A DNA stretch of 64,000 nt from Nocardia gamkensis NBRC 108242 (GCF_001612985.1 NZ_BDBM01000009.1:1-64000), one strand, 5' to 3'; counted from the stretch's first letter, positions 18,590-27,020 are shown. The notes: generated by a model from the sequence alone, not told the origin. Numbers and translations: made by a program.

Positions 18590-18869
18590 GAAACCGTTCT
18601 CCACCGCGACCACCTTCCTCGTCCCCCTGTTCTTCGTCCTCGGCGTCGTCGCCGCTCCGCCGGTCGGAGCCGAGACTCCTGCCGCGGACCCCGTGCGCGG
18701 GGCGTGCACGGGGTCCGTTTGCCTGCCGTCTCTCTCCGATCTGCTGCGGCGGGCGCCGCTGCCGTTCCGGCAATCCGGGCTCGGCGCGGGTGGGCAAGAG
18801 CATCTCGAGACGGCTTCCGCCTCCGGCGGCGACCTGTGCGCGCCGCCCGCACCGCTCTGCGGAGCGTGA
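18588..18869 (+). CDS. Small secreted protein, upstream partner of the M23-like gene
   Basis: 93 residues. A signal peptide (KPFSTATTFLVPLFFVLGVV core, cleavage likely after GAE or VGA near residue 28) is followed by a short mature part with four cysteines (GACTGSVC, and DLC...PLCGA at the end), so two disulfides are possible. I do not recognise a family. GGAAGG and GGAG lie before the ATG. The M23-like gene starts 22 bp after its stop, so the two are probably cotranscribed and both exported. Confidence 0.6.
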   Translation: MKPFSTATTFLVPLFFVLGVVAAPPVGAETPAADPVRGACTGSVCLPSLSDLLRRAPLPFRQSGLGAGGQEHLETASASGGDLCAPPAPLCGA

Positions 18870-18891
18870 TCGGACCGGAGGACCCGGCCCG

Positions 18892-19428
18892 ATGACCAAT
18901 TCGAATGCCATGTGGCCTCGTCGGCGTATCTCTTCGGCCTTGGCTCTCGGTATGACCGCGATCGTCGCGACGGCGCCGACCGCGACAGCCGGCCCCGAAG
19001 GACGGTTCGGCTGGCCCCTGCAACCGCGCCCCGCGGTCGAACGGCACTTCGACAAACCCGCGCAGAACTGGCTACCGGGGCATCGCGGGGTCGATCTGGC
19101 AGGCATCGAGGGTCAGGCAGTGCTCGCCGCGGGAGAAGGGATCGTCGTGTTCGCCGGAGCCGTGGCAGACAAGCCGGTCGTGTCCATCGAGCACCCCGGC
19201 GGCCTGCGCACGACTTACGAGCCCGTCCGCGCCGAGGTTCCCGTGGGCAGGCGGGTCGGCCGCGGCACCCGGATCGGGACACTCGAGTCCGGGCACCCCG
19301 GGTGTGTGACGGCATGTCTGCACTGGGGAGCGCGCGCCGAGGGCGGTCGGCGCCGCACGCGCGAGTATCTGGACCCCCTCGGGTTACTCCACCTCACTCC
19401 CCTGCGGCTGAAACCGGTGCGTTCCTGA
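18892..19428 (+). CDS. Secreted M23-fold (LytM) protein, catalytic residues replaced
   Basis: 178 residues from an ATG with GGAGGA upstream. Signal peptide ends near residue 33 (ATA). The rest is an M23/LytM domain, the positional counterpart of Rv2891. Zinc ligands are present: His and Asp of GHRGVDLAG (about residues 63-68) and the His of CLHWGA (about residue 143). However, the first His of the usual HxH is a Cys (ACLHWG), and the other catalytic His region reads TTYEP instead of the usual YxHL. Both general-base histidines seem absent. It may therefore be a non-hydrolytic regulator of a real peptidoglycan hydrolase or a binding protein. Confidence 0.82.
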   Translation: MTNSNAMWPRRRISSALALGMTAIVATAPTATAGPEGRFGWPLQPRPAVERHFDKPAQNWLPGHRGVDLAGIEGQAVLAAGEGIVVFAGAVADKPVVSIEHPGGLRTTYEPVRAEVPVGRRVGRGTRIGTLESGHPGCVTACLHWGARAEGGRRRTREYLDPLGLLHLTPLRLKPVRS

Positions 19429-19666
19429 GCCCGAATCGAACTGGGCCGCCCTCGACCCAGCACCAGCGACCGGGCCCGTCGTCACGCATCTGATCGCGTC
19501 CCCACTCCCGTTGCGGCGCGACGCTGCGCCTTTGAGCCCCGGCACCGGATGACTCGCTGTTTCGTGCCGCTCGAGTCGCTTCTTCGAGGAGCCCGGAGCG
19601 ATCGAAACCGGCGTGTCGGCGAGCCGGGGGTGGCGAGACCGTGGGCGGTGGGGTGAAGATCGGGGC

Positions 19667-20182
19667 ATGGCGGATGGACGCGCAGGGTCGTTCACGTATT
19701 CCCAGGTCGGCGCGACGCGAGACACGGTGCCGGACGGATATCACGGTTTACGGCTGCGGCGACGCATCGGTCGGGGACGCGCGCTGTTCGAGCGGGCCGG
19801 TGCGGAGATCCTGTCCTACCGGGTCCAGAAAGGGACCGGAATCTTTCGATCCGCCGACACCCCGACGGCCGAACCAGGCACCGCCATCACGGTGCGGCTC
19901 GGACTCGGCCCGTTCGGGATCACCGCACCGTGCCGCGTGGTGTACGTACTCGACGAACCGGACCGGCGGGGTTTCGCGTACGGAACCTTGCCCGGACATC
20001 CGGCGTCCGGCGAAGAACTGTTCGCCGTCGAGTACGACCCCTCCGATGACGCGGTGTACGGACTGATCGTCGCGTTCTCCCGCCCCGCTACCTGGTACAC
20101 CCGGCTCGGGGGACCCGTGGTGCGGCTGATCCAGCGCTTCGTCGCGGGCCGGTACCTCGCGACATTGCCGACGTCGGTCTGA
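19667..20182 (+). CDS. DUF1990 family protein
   Basis: 171 residues from the ATG of MADGRAG; the open frame before it is not coding-like. The order FTYSQVGAT, YHGLRLRRRIGRG, then a beta-rich section (CRVVYVLDEPDRRGFAYGTLPGHPASGEELF) and a final FSRPATWYTRLGGPVVRLIQRFVAGRYL is typical of DUF1990, a START/SRPBCC-like fold of unknown ligand. No signal peptide, so probably cytoplasmic. Convergent with the alkyl sulfatase gene, with a short CCCGGC/GCCGGG hairpin at 20191-20206 between them. Confidence 0.85.
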   Translation: MADGRAGSFTYSQVGATRDTVPDGYHGLRLRRRIGRGRALFERAGAEILSYRVQKGTGIFRSADTPTAEPGTAITVRLGLGPFGITAPCRVVYVLDEPDRRGFAYGTLPGHPASGEELFAVEYDPSDDAVYGLIVAFSRPATWYTRLGGPVVRLIQRFVAGRYLATLPTSV

Positions 20183-20190
20183 CCAGGACA

Positions 20191-20206
20191 CCCGGCGCGG
20201 GCCGGG
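20191..20206. terminator. Short hairpin between convergent DUF1990 and alkyl sulfatase genes
   Basis: CCCGGC and GCCGGG form a 6-bp stem with a GCGG loop in the 26-bp gap between two convergent stops. It lacks a T-run and is weak, so this is a tentative call. Confidence 0.3.
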
Positions 20207-20208
20207 AG

Positions 20209-22110
20209 CTACGGGGTGACGATCGCGAAATCGGGATCGGGAGCGTCGAAGATGCCGACCAGTTCGGCGAGCTTGGTGACGTCTCCCTCGATGACGATGT
20301 CGCCCGCGGCCGCCGCGACGCCGAAGTCGTCGCCGGCCAGCAATACTCGGATCAGGGTGGACTTGGCCAGCGTGAACGAGGCATCGGGTTCCGGGAGGGT
20401 CATGCCGGGCGCGACGTCGAAGTGGGTGAGGCGGCCGTTGCGCAATTCGAGCCGGTGGGTGCGGTCCTGATCGGTGAGTATCCAGTCCGTCACGAGCCGA
20501 TGGTCCCACGCCTTGGGGCCGTCGACGCGCAACGCCAAGGCGTCGAAGATCTGGTCGGTGCTCAGTGCCGCCACCATGGTCGGCGATTCGCTCTTGGTGG
20601 GCGTGCCGAACGAACCGTAGCGCAGCTCGTAGGCTCCGCTGAGATAGAAGTTGCGCCAGGTCGCGTTCTCCGCCCCGTAGCCCAGTTGCTCGAACGTCGT
20701 GGCCTGCAATTGCTTCGCGTCTTCGTTGTCCAGCTCCGCGAAGATGACGTAGTTGAGCACCTGGGCCACCCAGCGGTAGTCCCCGGCGTCGTAGGAGGCC
20801 CGCGCCTTGCGCAGCACTTCGTCCGCGCCGCCCATGAATTCCACGTGCCGCCGGGCGGATTCGACCGGTGGGTGCTCCCACAGGTGGGCGGGGTTGCCGT
20901 CGAACCAGCCCATGTAGCGCTGGTAGACGGCCTTCACGTTGTGGCTGACCGAACCGTAGTATCCGCGCGTGTGCCAGGCCTGCTCGATGGCGGGCGGAAG
21001 AGTGACCAGCTCGGCGATCTCCGCGCCCACGTAGCCCTGATTCAGCAGGCGGACGGTCTGGTCGTGCAGGTACCCGTACAGATCGCGTTGTAGGGAGAGG
21101 AATTCCACCAGGCGTTCGGTGCCCCAGGTCGGCCAATGGTGCGAGGCGAAGACGACGTCGCAGTCGCGGGCGAACAGGTTGATCGCCTCGGTCAGATATC
21201 TCGCCCAGATATGAGCGTCGCGTACCAGCGCGCCGCGCAACGTGAGCACGTTGTGCAGCGTGTGGGTCGCGTTCTCCGCCATGCAGAGGGCGCGGCGGTC
21301 GGGGAAGTGGAAGTTCATCTCCGCGGGCGCTTCGGTGCCGGGGGTGAGCTGGAAGACCATCCGTATGCCGTCGATCGTCTCCTCTTGGCCGGTGGCGGTG
21401 ATGTCGACGGTCGGCGGGATCAGCGTGACCGTGCCGACCGACGTGGTCTGACCGAGCCCGGAGCCCACCGCGCCCAGCGGTCCGCGCGGCAGCACCGCGC
21501 CGTACATGTACCCGGCGCGGCGCGCCATCGCCGTTCCGGCGTAGATGTTCTCGGCCACCGCGTGTTCCAGGAAGCCGGCCGGCGCCAGCACCGGACAGCG
21601 CCCTTCCTCGACCGCCGCCGCGGTGGTGACCCCGCACGCCCCGCCGAAGTGGTCGATGTGCGAATGCGTATAGATCAGACCGGTCACCGGCCGGTCGCCC
21701 CGATGGGCGCGGTAGAGCGCGAGACCGGCCGCCGCGGTCTCGGCCGAGATCAGCGGATCGATCACGACGACGCCGGTTTCGCCTTCGACCAGCGTCATAT
21801 TGGAGATGTCGAAACCGCGGATCTGATAGATGCCCTCGGTCACCTCGAACAACCCTTGTCGCATCGCGAGGCCCGACTGCCGCCACAGGCTGGGATGCAC
21901 CGAGGCGGGGCAGGGATCCCGCAGGAACGCATAGGAGTCGTTGTCCCACACGACGGTTCCGTCTTCGGAGGTGACCACGCCGGGTTCCAGCGCGGCGATG
22001 AAACCGCGCTCGGAGTCGGCCGAATCGGTCGTGTCGGCGAAGGGCAGGGCGGCGGTCGCGCGCTCGTGCTCCGCGACGATGAAGTGGCTCGGCTCGCTCG
22101 CTGTACTCAT
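20209..22110 (-). CDS. Alkyl sulfatase, metallo-beta-lactamase fold (SdsA1/BDS1 type)
   Basis: Hydrolyses primary or secondary alkyl sulfates such as SDS to alcohol and sulfate. 633 residues from the ATG at 22110, chosen for AGGAGGA 6 nt upstream. The metallo-beta-lactamase domain (about 80-330) holds the dinuclear zinc motif THSHIDHFGG and later EAPAEMNFHFP and ATHTLHNVLTLRG, hallmarks of the alkyl sulfatase branch. An all-helical dimerisation domain follows, then a C-terminal SCP2-like domain (from about 510, ALRVDGPKAW...) that binds the alkyl chain. No signal peptide is seen, unlike Pseudomonas SdsA1, so an intracellular location is likely. Two DUF202 genes lie directly upstream. Confidence 0.92.
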   Translation of the reverse strand: MSTASEPSHFIVAEHERATAALPFADTTDSADSERGFIAALEPGVVTSEDGTVVWDNDSYAFLRDPCPASVHPSLWRQSGLAMRQGLFEVTEGIYQIRGFDISNMTLVEGETGVVVIDPLISAETAAAGLALYRAHRGDRPVTGLIYTHSHIDHFGGACGVTTAAAVEEGRCPVLAPAGFLEHAVAENIYAGTAMARRAGYMYGAVLPRGPLGAVGSGLGQTTSVGTVTLIPPTVDITATGQEETIDGIRMVFQLTPGTEAPAEMNFHFPDRRALCMAENATHTLHNVLTLRGALVRDAHIWARYLTEAINLFARDCDVVFASHHWPTWGTERLVEFLSLQRDLYGYLHDQTVRLLNQGYVGAEIAELVTLPPAIEQAWHTRGYYGSVSHNVKAVYQRYMGWFDGNPAHLWEHPPVESARRHVEFMGGADEVLRKARASYDAGDYRWVAQVLNYVIFAELDNEDAKQLQATTFEQLGYGAENATWRNFYLSGAYELRYGSFGTPTKSESPTMVAALSTDQIFDALALRVDGPKAWDHRLVTDWILTDQDRTHRLELRNGRLTHFDVAPGMTLPEPDASFTLAKSTLIRVLLAGDDFGVAAAAGDIVIEGDVTKLAELVGIFDAPDPDFAIVTP

Positions 22111-22158
22111 TGTCGTCCTCCTATCGTCTTCGGCCAACCTTGCTGGGCCGCCGGCCCT

Positions 22159-22467
22159 TCAGGGCAGCGGTTCGAGAGAACCGGCCGCCGCGGCGGCCAG
22201 CGCGACCACGACCACCGCCATCGCCGTCCCGGCGATGACGCGGCCGCCATGGGCGTAGTGGCCTCGGTGAAGCCCTCGGTTGCGCAGGTAGCAGCCCCCG
22301 GCCAGCGCCGCCATCGCGATCGCTGCGCCGATGGGCGCGACGGCGGCCGCGCGCCACCCGCTGCCGAGCGCCTGATGCATGAACAGCGTGCCGACGACCA
22401 TCGCCGACACGGCGGTGCGCCGCCACGCCAGCGCGGTGCGTTCGGCGGACAGATGCGGCGCGCTCAT
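22159..22467 (-). CDS. DUF202 family small membrane protein (second of pair)
   Basis: 102 residues. Begins SAERTALAWRRTAVSAMVV, the typical DUF202 start (E/DRTxLAWxRT), and has three hydrophobic helices (about 18-33, 40-60, 78-95). Its ATG overlaps the stop of the other DUF202 gene by 4 bp (ATGA), so the two are translationally coupled. The function of the family is unknown. It probably forms a heteromeric membrane unit with its partner. Confidence 0.85.
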   Translation of the reverse strand: MSAPHLSAERTALAWRRTAVSAMVVGTLFMHQALGSGWRAAAVAPIGAAIAMAALAGGCYLRNRGLHRGHYAHGGRVIAGTAMAVVVVALAAAAAGSLEPLP

Positions 22468-22829
22468 CGCAGCAGCACCGCCACACCCGCCAGCACCGAG
22501 ACGATCGCGATGCCCGCCGACAGGATCGGCACCAGCACCGTCTCCGGCAGCGGATCGCCGCGCCGCATGGCCACGCCGATGCGCCGCCAGTGCGCGTACG
22601 CGCCGACCGCGACGACCGCCGCCAAGACCAGGCAGCTCAACGCGATCGCGCGCCGCAGCCCTGCGATCCGGAATGACTGGACCAATGTGTGCACAGCGAC
22701 GCCGCCGGCCAGCAGCCCCAGCGCGGTCCGCATCCAGGCCAGGAAGGTGCGCTCGTTCGCGAGCGTGAAGCGGTAGTCGAGTTCCTCGTCGCCCTCTTCC
22801 GATTCGGCTTCCGGATTCGGCAGCGTCAC
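22464..22829 (-). CDS. DUF202/YidH family small membrane protein (first of pair)
   Basis: 121 residues from the GTG at 22829; an ATG at 22895 is the alternative start. After an acidic N-terminus (ESEEGDEELD) comes DYRFTLANERTFLAWMRTALG, the classic YidH motif, then three hydrophobic helices. The neighbouring helices and family suggest an inner-membrane protein of unknown role. Coupled to the second DUF202 gene by a 4-base overlap, and 50 bp beyond that pair lies the alkyl sulfatase gene on the same strand. Confidence 0.8.
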   Translation of the reverse strand: MTLPNPEAESEEGDEELDYRFTLANERTFLAWMRTALGLLAGGVAVHTLVQSFRIAGLRRAIALSCLVLAAVVAVGAYAHWRRIGVAMRRGDPLPETVLVPILSAGIAIVSVLAGVAVLLR

Positions 22830-23379
22830 GCCGCCTCGGTTCGGATCGAGCGCCCTGCGGCATTCGCCCACGTGGGGGTCGCGTGGCCGGTACATGCGTG
22901 CCGCGAGAAGGGGCGGCTCCTGGCGCAGGGTGTTCTTCCGGCGCGCAGCTTCACGCCGGACCGCACGGTGGTCACACCACCCCACGCTAGCGGGAGGAGC
23001 GGAAGCGCGCGGCTGGTCCGCACCGGCCGTGGGAACGCGATCGGCGACGGTACGCGCGCCGGAACGGTCGCCCTGGCGTGCGCGCCGACCCCGGCATCGC
23101 TCAGAGGACCGGCTGCCGCCTCGAGGGCTCCCATGCCAGCCAGCAACCATGTCTGCCGAAGACAGCCGACAGGACGGCCGGCTCCCGAAAGTCGCCGGCC
23201 CTCGGTTGGTAGTCGCAGCTCGAAGTCTACTTCGGGCGCGCAGATCCGGTCGGTGACGATCACGGGCACACTCCATAACCGAAAGCATTGGCAAATGATC
23301 AGCTACGTCAGGGTAACCGGCGCTATGAGGACCGTCCACGCTCCCCGCCCGCCCGTGACCGGGTGGTTACCCAGCGGCG
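22830..23379. other. Gap of about 550 bp without a convincing gene
   Basis: Open frames exist on both strands, but their translations are Arg/Ala/Pro-rich without motif, signal peptide or ribosome binding site. An upstream extension of the DUF202 frame to 23339 exists but looks non-coding. The region should hold the promoter of the DUF202 pair. Nothing else is seen. Confidence 0.5.
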
Positions 23380-24108
23380 TCAGACCGCGATCGCGTCCTC
23401 GAACGTCATGGCCAGTCGCGAGACGGATGACGACATCACCGCGCGCTTCGGCAGGCCGATCGACCGGAGTTCCGCGGCGATCTCGTGGTCCCCGAGAGTC
23501 AGCTCGGCCCCGCCGAAGCGCGCCCGCATGCCCGAAGGCCGCATCTCCCAGCGCGTGCAGCGGGTGACGCCATCGATGTGCGAGTAGGCGTCGAACGAGG
23601 ACCCGGTGGCGCGGTTCGGAGTCGCGAATCCGGGCCGAATCGCGAGATCGGCGATGAGCTGCCCGTTCTGGTGCAGCGCGCCGGTGCGCGTCCGGCCACC
23701 GTGGTCGACGGCGAATTCGGCGAGTTCTTTGGGAAATCCCCAGATACCGCGTCCTGCGGCGAGGGTGAAATCACCGTCGACCGGCAGCTTGTGGATCAAG
23801 ACGCCGGCCCGCCCGGTCGCCAGCGCCCGCAGATCACCGAATCCCGAGGCCGCGCCCGCGGTGTGGTGGCGCACCATGAACGAGACGCCGAACTCGTTGT
23901 AAGGGCCCAGATCGCCGTCGACGTAGTCGACGAAGACCAGCGTGCACATCGCCCGCCCGCCCGGCAGCCGCAGCAGCCGCAGGCCGGAGTAGTCGATGAG
24001 GCGCTGCGCCGGCTCGGCGGGCACCAGATAAGTAGCCATGAACGCGTGCGCGAGCCGGATGCGGACCGGCATGCGCACCTCTCGGCCGAGGACGGTGTGC
24101 GTACTCAC
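23380..24108 (-). CDS. Acetoacetate decarboxylase family protein
   Basis: 242 residues from a GTG at 24108 (AAAGGCG upstream). The beta-barrel family is recognised from LVFVDYVDGDLGPYNEFGV-type spacing and from GIWGFPKELAEF near residue 140, whose Lys corresponds to the Schiff-base lysine of acetoacetate decarboxylase. The C-terminus contains LTLGDHEIAAELRSIGLPKRAVMS. Several members of this family act on other keto acids or are aldolase/dehydratase-like, so the reaction is left open. Probably cytoplasmic. The gene lies downstream of the TetR gene on the same strand, behind an AT-rich region with a palindrome. Confidence 0.8.
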   Translation of the reverse strand: MSTHTVLGREVRMPVRIRLAHAFMATYLVPAEPAQRLIDYSGLRLLRLPGGRAMCTLVFVDYVDGDLGPYNEFGVSFMVRHHTAGAASGFGDLRALATGRAGVLIHKLPVDGDFTLAAGRGIWGFPKELAEFAVDHGGRTRTGALHQNGQLIADLAIRPGFATPNRATGSSFDAYSHIDGVTRCTRWEMRPSGMRARFGGAELTLGDHEIAAELRSIGLPKRAVMSSSVSRLAMTFEDAIAV

Positions 24109-24180
24109 GGAGACGCCTTTCTGCCACTTTCTGTCCAACTGCGGCGGACTGCGCCGCGTTGGCACGCACCTGCCGCCAGA

Positions 24181-24260
24181 TGATCAATAGAACATGTATC
24201 AGTTTGTTCGCACAATACCGTCGATCCGCACGCTTTATATCAAAAATAACCAGTTACAGT
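24181..24260. promoter_or_regulatory. AT-rich promoter region with a GAACA/TGTTC palindrome
   Basis: In an otherwise GC-rich sequence this stretch is strikingly AT-rich. GAACA (24190-24194) and TGTTC (24205-24209) frame a 20-bp imperfect palindrome. On the minus strand TATAAA (rc of 24234-24239) could be a -10. The site lies about 80 bp upstream of the decarboxylase-family gene and is a candidate operator for the adjacent TetR protein. Confidence 0.4.
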
Positions 24261-24270
24261 CTTGTCCAGG

Positions 24271-25014
24271 TCACTCGCCCGATCCGCCCGTTCGGGCCGA
24301 CCTCGGAGATTCCGACATCGCGCGCAGGCGCGCCTGCAAACCATCCAGGACGCAGAGCAAGCCGAAGTCGAAGGCCATGGCCCGCCCTGCTTCCTGATCG
24401 GACGGGACGGTCGCCCGATAGTCCGCGAGCATCTCCGGATAGCCGCCCGCTACCTCGTCCATCACGCGCAGTATGCCGTCGGTGTCGACCTCGGCCCCCT
24501 TCGACGCCTTCTCCCAGGCGATCTCGGGAGTCACCTGGCCGAGGACGAAACACATCACCGTTCCACTGGCCAGGTAGATGTCCACCCCCTCGAAGCCCGC
24601 ACGCACGAAGGCGCGGCGCAGCCGATCACTCAGCCGCAGCGAGTTGGGACCGATACTGGGCAGCTGCCCGACCAACGAGACGCTCCACGGATGCTCGCGA
24701 ATGGACGCGCGGAAGCTGTAGGCGAAAGTGGTGAGCAATTCGCGCCAGGACGCCTCATCGGGCTCCGGAATCTGCACCACCCCCCAGAACTGGTCGAGCA
24801 CCAACTCCAGCAGCTCCTCCTTGTTGGAGACGTGCCAGTAGAGACTGGTCGCGCCCGCGCCCAGCTTCGCGCCGAGCTTGCGCATGCTCAGCGACTCCAA
24901 CCCTTCGGCGTCGAGGATCTCGAACGCCGCGGCGATGATCTGCTCCCGGTGCAACCCGGATGCCTTGGGCCGGCGGGGTTGCTTGGTCCATACCGAGGCG
25001 AACTGCTTGGTCAC
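24271..25014 (-). CDS. TetR family regulator of the adjacent MFS pump
   Basis: 247 residues from a GTG. The HTH (IIAAAFEILDAEGLESLSMRKLGAKLG, then GATSLYWHVSNKEELLE) is at about residues 25-70. The C-terminal part is of the TetR_C_1 (tetracycline repressor-like) type, all helical. Basic N-terminal arm (TKQPRRPKASG). It is divergent from the MFS gene and both share one near-perfect 35-bp palindrome. On its strand TATAAG lies about 8 bases before the GTG with no Shine-Dalgarno, so its own message may be leaderless and autoregulated. Confidence 0.9.
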   Translation of the reverse strand: MTKQFASVWTKQPRRPKASGLHREQIIAAAFEILDAEGLESLSMRKLGAKLGAGATSLYWHVSNKEELLELVLDQFWGVVQIPEPDEASWRELLTTFAYSFRASIREHPWSVSLVGQLPSIGPNSLRLSDRLRRAFVRAGFEGVDIYLASGTVMCFVLGQVTPEIAWEKASKGAEVDTDGILRVMDEVAGGYPEMLADYRATVPSDQEAGRAMAFDFGLLCVLDGLQARLRAMSESPRSARTGGSGE

Positions 25015-25024
25015 GACACGATCT

Positions 25025-25068
25025 TATAATCCCTCGCACAGCGTTCGAGTTTCTCGTACGCTGTGCGA
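25025..25068. promoter_or_regulatory. Shared operator-promoter between tetR and MFS genes
   Basis: An inverted repeat with perfect 11-bp arms (TCGCACAGCGT at 25034-25044 and ACGCTGTGCGA at 25058-25068) continues inwards for four further pairs with one mismatch, so 15 of 16 positions pair about a TTT centre. A consensus TATAAT lies at 25025-25030 on the plus strand. The right arm overlaps the GTG start codons of the MFS gene (25063 or 25069). A bound repressor would block transcription in both directions. Confidence 0.8.
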
Positions 25069-26532
25069 GTGGAATCGAACGTTGTACGAGACCCCCGCCG
25101 CTGGTGGGTCCTGGGGGTCCTCTGTCTGTCCTTGCTCGTGCTGATGCTCGACAGCACCGTGCTCAATCTCGCGATCCCGTCGCTGATCCGGGAGCTAGGC
25201 GCCACACCGGCGGACGTGCAGTGGATTCTGGACGCCTACGTGCTGGTCTTCGCCGGCCTCCTGCTCACCGCCGGAAGCCTGTCCGACCGGTTCGGCAGGC
25301 GACGAGCGCTGATCACCGGCCTGGCCGTGTTCGGGGTTGCGTCGCTGGCGGCCGTGCTGGCGACCGAACCGTGGCAGGTCGTGGCCGCCCGCGTCGCGAT
25401 GGGCGTCGGCGGGTCGCTGTTGATGCCGTCGACCCTGTCCATCCTCATGACCACCTTCGCCGAGGACGAACGGCGTACAGCGATGGCGGCCTGGTCGACG
25501 GTGTCCATGGTCGGCATCGTCGCCGGGCCCACACTGGGCGGCTTCCTGCTCCAGCACTACTGGTGGGGGTCGGTGTTCCTGCTCAATATCCCGGTGGCGG
25601 CGCTCGCGATCATCGCCGCCGTCGTGCTGATGCCCGAGACCACCGGCGAACAACGGCCGGTCGACCTCGTCGGCGTCGTCCTGTCCGTCGTAGCGCTGAG
25701 CGCGACGGTCTACGTGATCATCGAGCGGGAGTGGAACATCGGGATGATCGTGCTGGCCGTCCTCGCGGCGGCCGGTTTCGTGGTCTGGGAGAGCCGCTCG
25801 GCACATCCCATGTTGCCGTTGGCGGTATTCCGCAGCCGGGATTTCACCGGCACCTCTCTCACTCTGCTGCTGATGGTCTTCGGCATGGGCGCGGTCATGC
25901 TCATGCTGACCCAGTACCTCCAGTTCGTGCTCGGCTACGGTCCGATGAAAGCCGGGCTGGCGCTGCTGCCGTACGCCGTGGCGGCGGCGGTCTGCAACGG
26001 CCTCGGCGCGACACTGGGCAAGACTCTGAGCAACAAGACGCTCATCGTGTCGGGGCTGCTCGTCATGGGCGTGGCCTTCGGCATCCTCGCGACAGGGAGC
26101 GGATACCTGTGGGTTCTGGTGAGCATGCTGGTGATGGGCATCGGCGGCGGTCTGGCGGGTCCGGCCGCCTACGCGGCGATCATGAGCGCGATCCCGCTCC
26201 AGCACGCCGGTGTGGGCTCCGCGATGAACGACACGATCCAGCAGGTCGGCATGGCGATCAGCATCGCCGTCCTCGGTAGCGTGCTGGCCGGCGTGTTCAC
26301 CTCGAACATGCCCGCCGACGTTCCCGACGCGGCGCGTGAATCCATCGGCGCCGCCTTCCAGCTGGGCTACATCGAGCCCGCCAAGGACGCCTTCACCGCC
26401 GCCATGTCCGCCGGGGCGTGGATCAGCGCCGGATTCAGTGTCGCCGCCGCCCTGCTCGGCGCGGTCCTGCTGCGGGCGCGGCGGCCGCAACCGGCCCAGC
26501 AGCCGGAAACCGCTCCGGTCGCGCACGGCTGA
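25063..26532 (+). CDS. MFS drug efflux transporter, DHA2 (14-TMS, EmrB/QacA) family
   Basis: 489 residues. The N-terminus RWWVLGVLCLSLLVLMLDSTVLNLAIPSL is the DHA2 start, with motif D1 (LDSTVLNLAIP). Motif A follows as GSLSDRFGRRRA. Motif C-like GPTLGGFL occurs in TM5. About fourteen hydrophobic segments are counted. Proton-driven export of hydrophobic drugs or a lipid-like metabolite is the family role. Either GTG 25063 or GTG 25069 starts it. It is controlled by the overlapping palindrome and the divergent TetR. The inducer is probably also the substrate. Confidence 0.9.
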   Translation: MRVESNVVRDPRRWWVLGVLCLSLLVLMLDSTVLNLAIPSLIRELGATPADVQWILDAYVLVFAGLLLTAGSLSDRFGRRRALITGLAVFGVASLAAVLATEPWQVVAARVAMGVGGSLLMPSTLSILMTTFAEDERRTAMAAWSTVSMVGIVAGPTLGGFLLQHYWWGSVFLLNIPVAALAIIAAVVLMPETTGEQRPVDLVGVVLSVVALSATVYVIIEREWNIGMIVLAVLAAAGFVVWESRSAHPMLPLAVFRSRDFTGTSLTLLLMVFGMGAVMLMLTQYLQFVLGYGPMKAGLALLPYAVAAAVCNGLGATLGKTLSNKTLIVSGLLVMGVAFGILATGSGYLWVLVSMLVMGIGGGLAGPAAYAAIMSAIPLQHAGVGSAMNDTIQQVGMAISIAVLGSVLAGVFTSNMPADVPDAARESIGAAFQLGYIEPAKDAFTAAMSAGAWISAGFSVAAALLGAVLLRARRPQPAQQPETAPVAHG

Positions 26533-26768
26533 TCATGTCGGCGACCGGCGCCGGACCGGCGAAAGTCCACCGGTCCGGCGCTGCGCCGACGGCCCGCAGG
26601 CCGCGCAGAATAACGACTCCTGTGTCTCGTCGGCTCACCCGGTATGAATGATTCCGACCCCGGGGCTGATGGTCTCACGCGCGCCCGCCGACGAGAGTTG
26701 TTGGTGTGTTCACAATGACGGCCTTCAACCAACGAGGGCTGGTGAAGCAATCAATCGATGGAGACATC

Positions 26769-27020
26769 ATGATCACGAACAAAATGCGCGCAACGGCAGC
26801 GGCGGTAGCGCTCACACCGATCATCGCCCTGGGTTCAGGAATTGCTTCCGCCGCCCCGGACGTAACCCCGGGACCTGTGCAAGTGGGGGATCAACCGGTA
26901 CCGGTTCAGGTCGAGCCCGCGACATTGGGCCTGATTTGGCCGCTGGGCATTTTCTGCGCTCCTTTGTTGCTGCTTCCACCGGTGGTCAACGCGGTCGCCG
27001 TGTTCGTCTGCGCCGCTTGA
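26769..27020 (+). CDS. Small exported protein with hydrophobic C-terminus
   Basis: 83 residues from the ATG with GGAG 5 nt upstream. Signal peptide to ASA at about residue 28, a Pro/Val-rich linker with two VPVQVE-type blocks, and a hydrophobic C-terminal third (TLGLIWPLGIFCAPLLLLPP...) that contains two cysteines. It may be secreted and membrane-bound, or pore-like. No named family is recognised. A strong terminator follows, so it forms its own unit. The 236 bp before it contain no gene that I can support. Confidence 0.65.
   Translation: MITNKMRATAAAVALTPIIALGSGIASAAPDVTPGPVQVGDQPVPVQVEPATLGLIWPLGIFCAPLLLLPPVVNAVAVFVCAA

Noticed and set aside
22830..23379. Extended N-terminus for the first DUF202 protein, up to 23339
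   Set aside because: The added sequence is Arg/Ala/Ser-rich without a motif; the DUF202 core begins near 22829.
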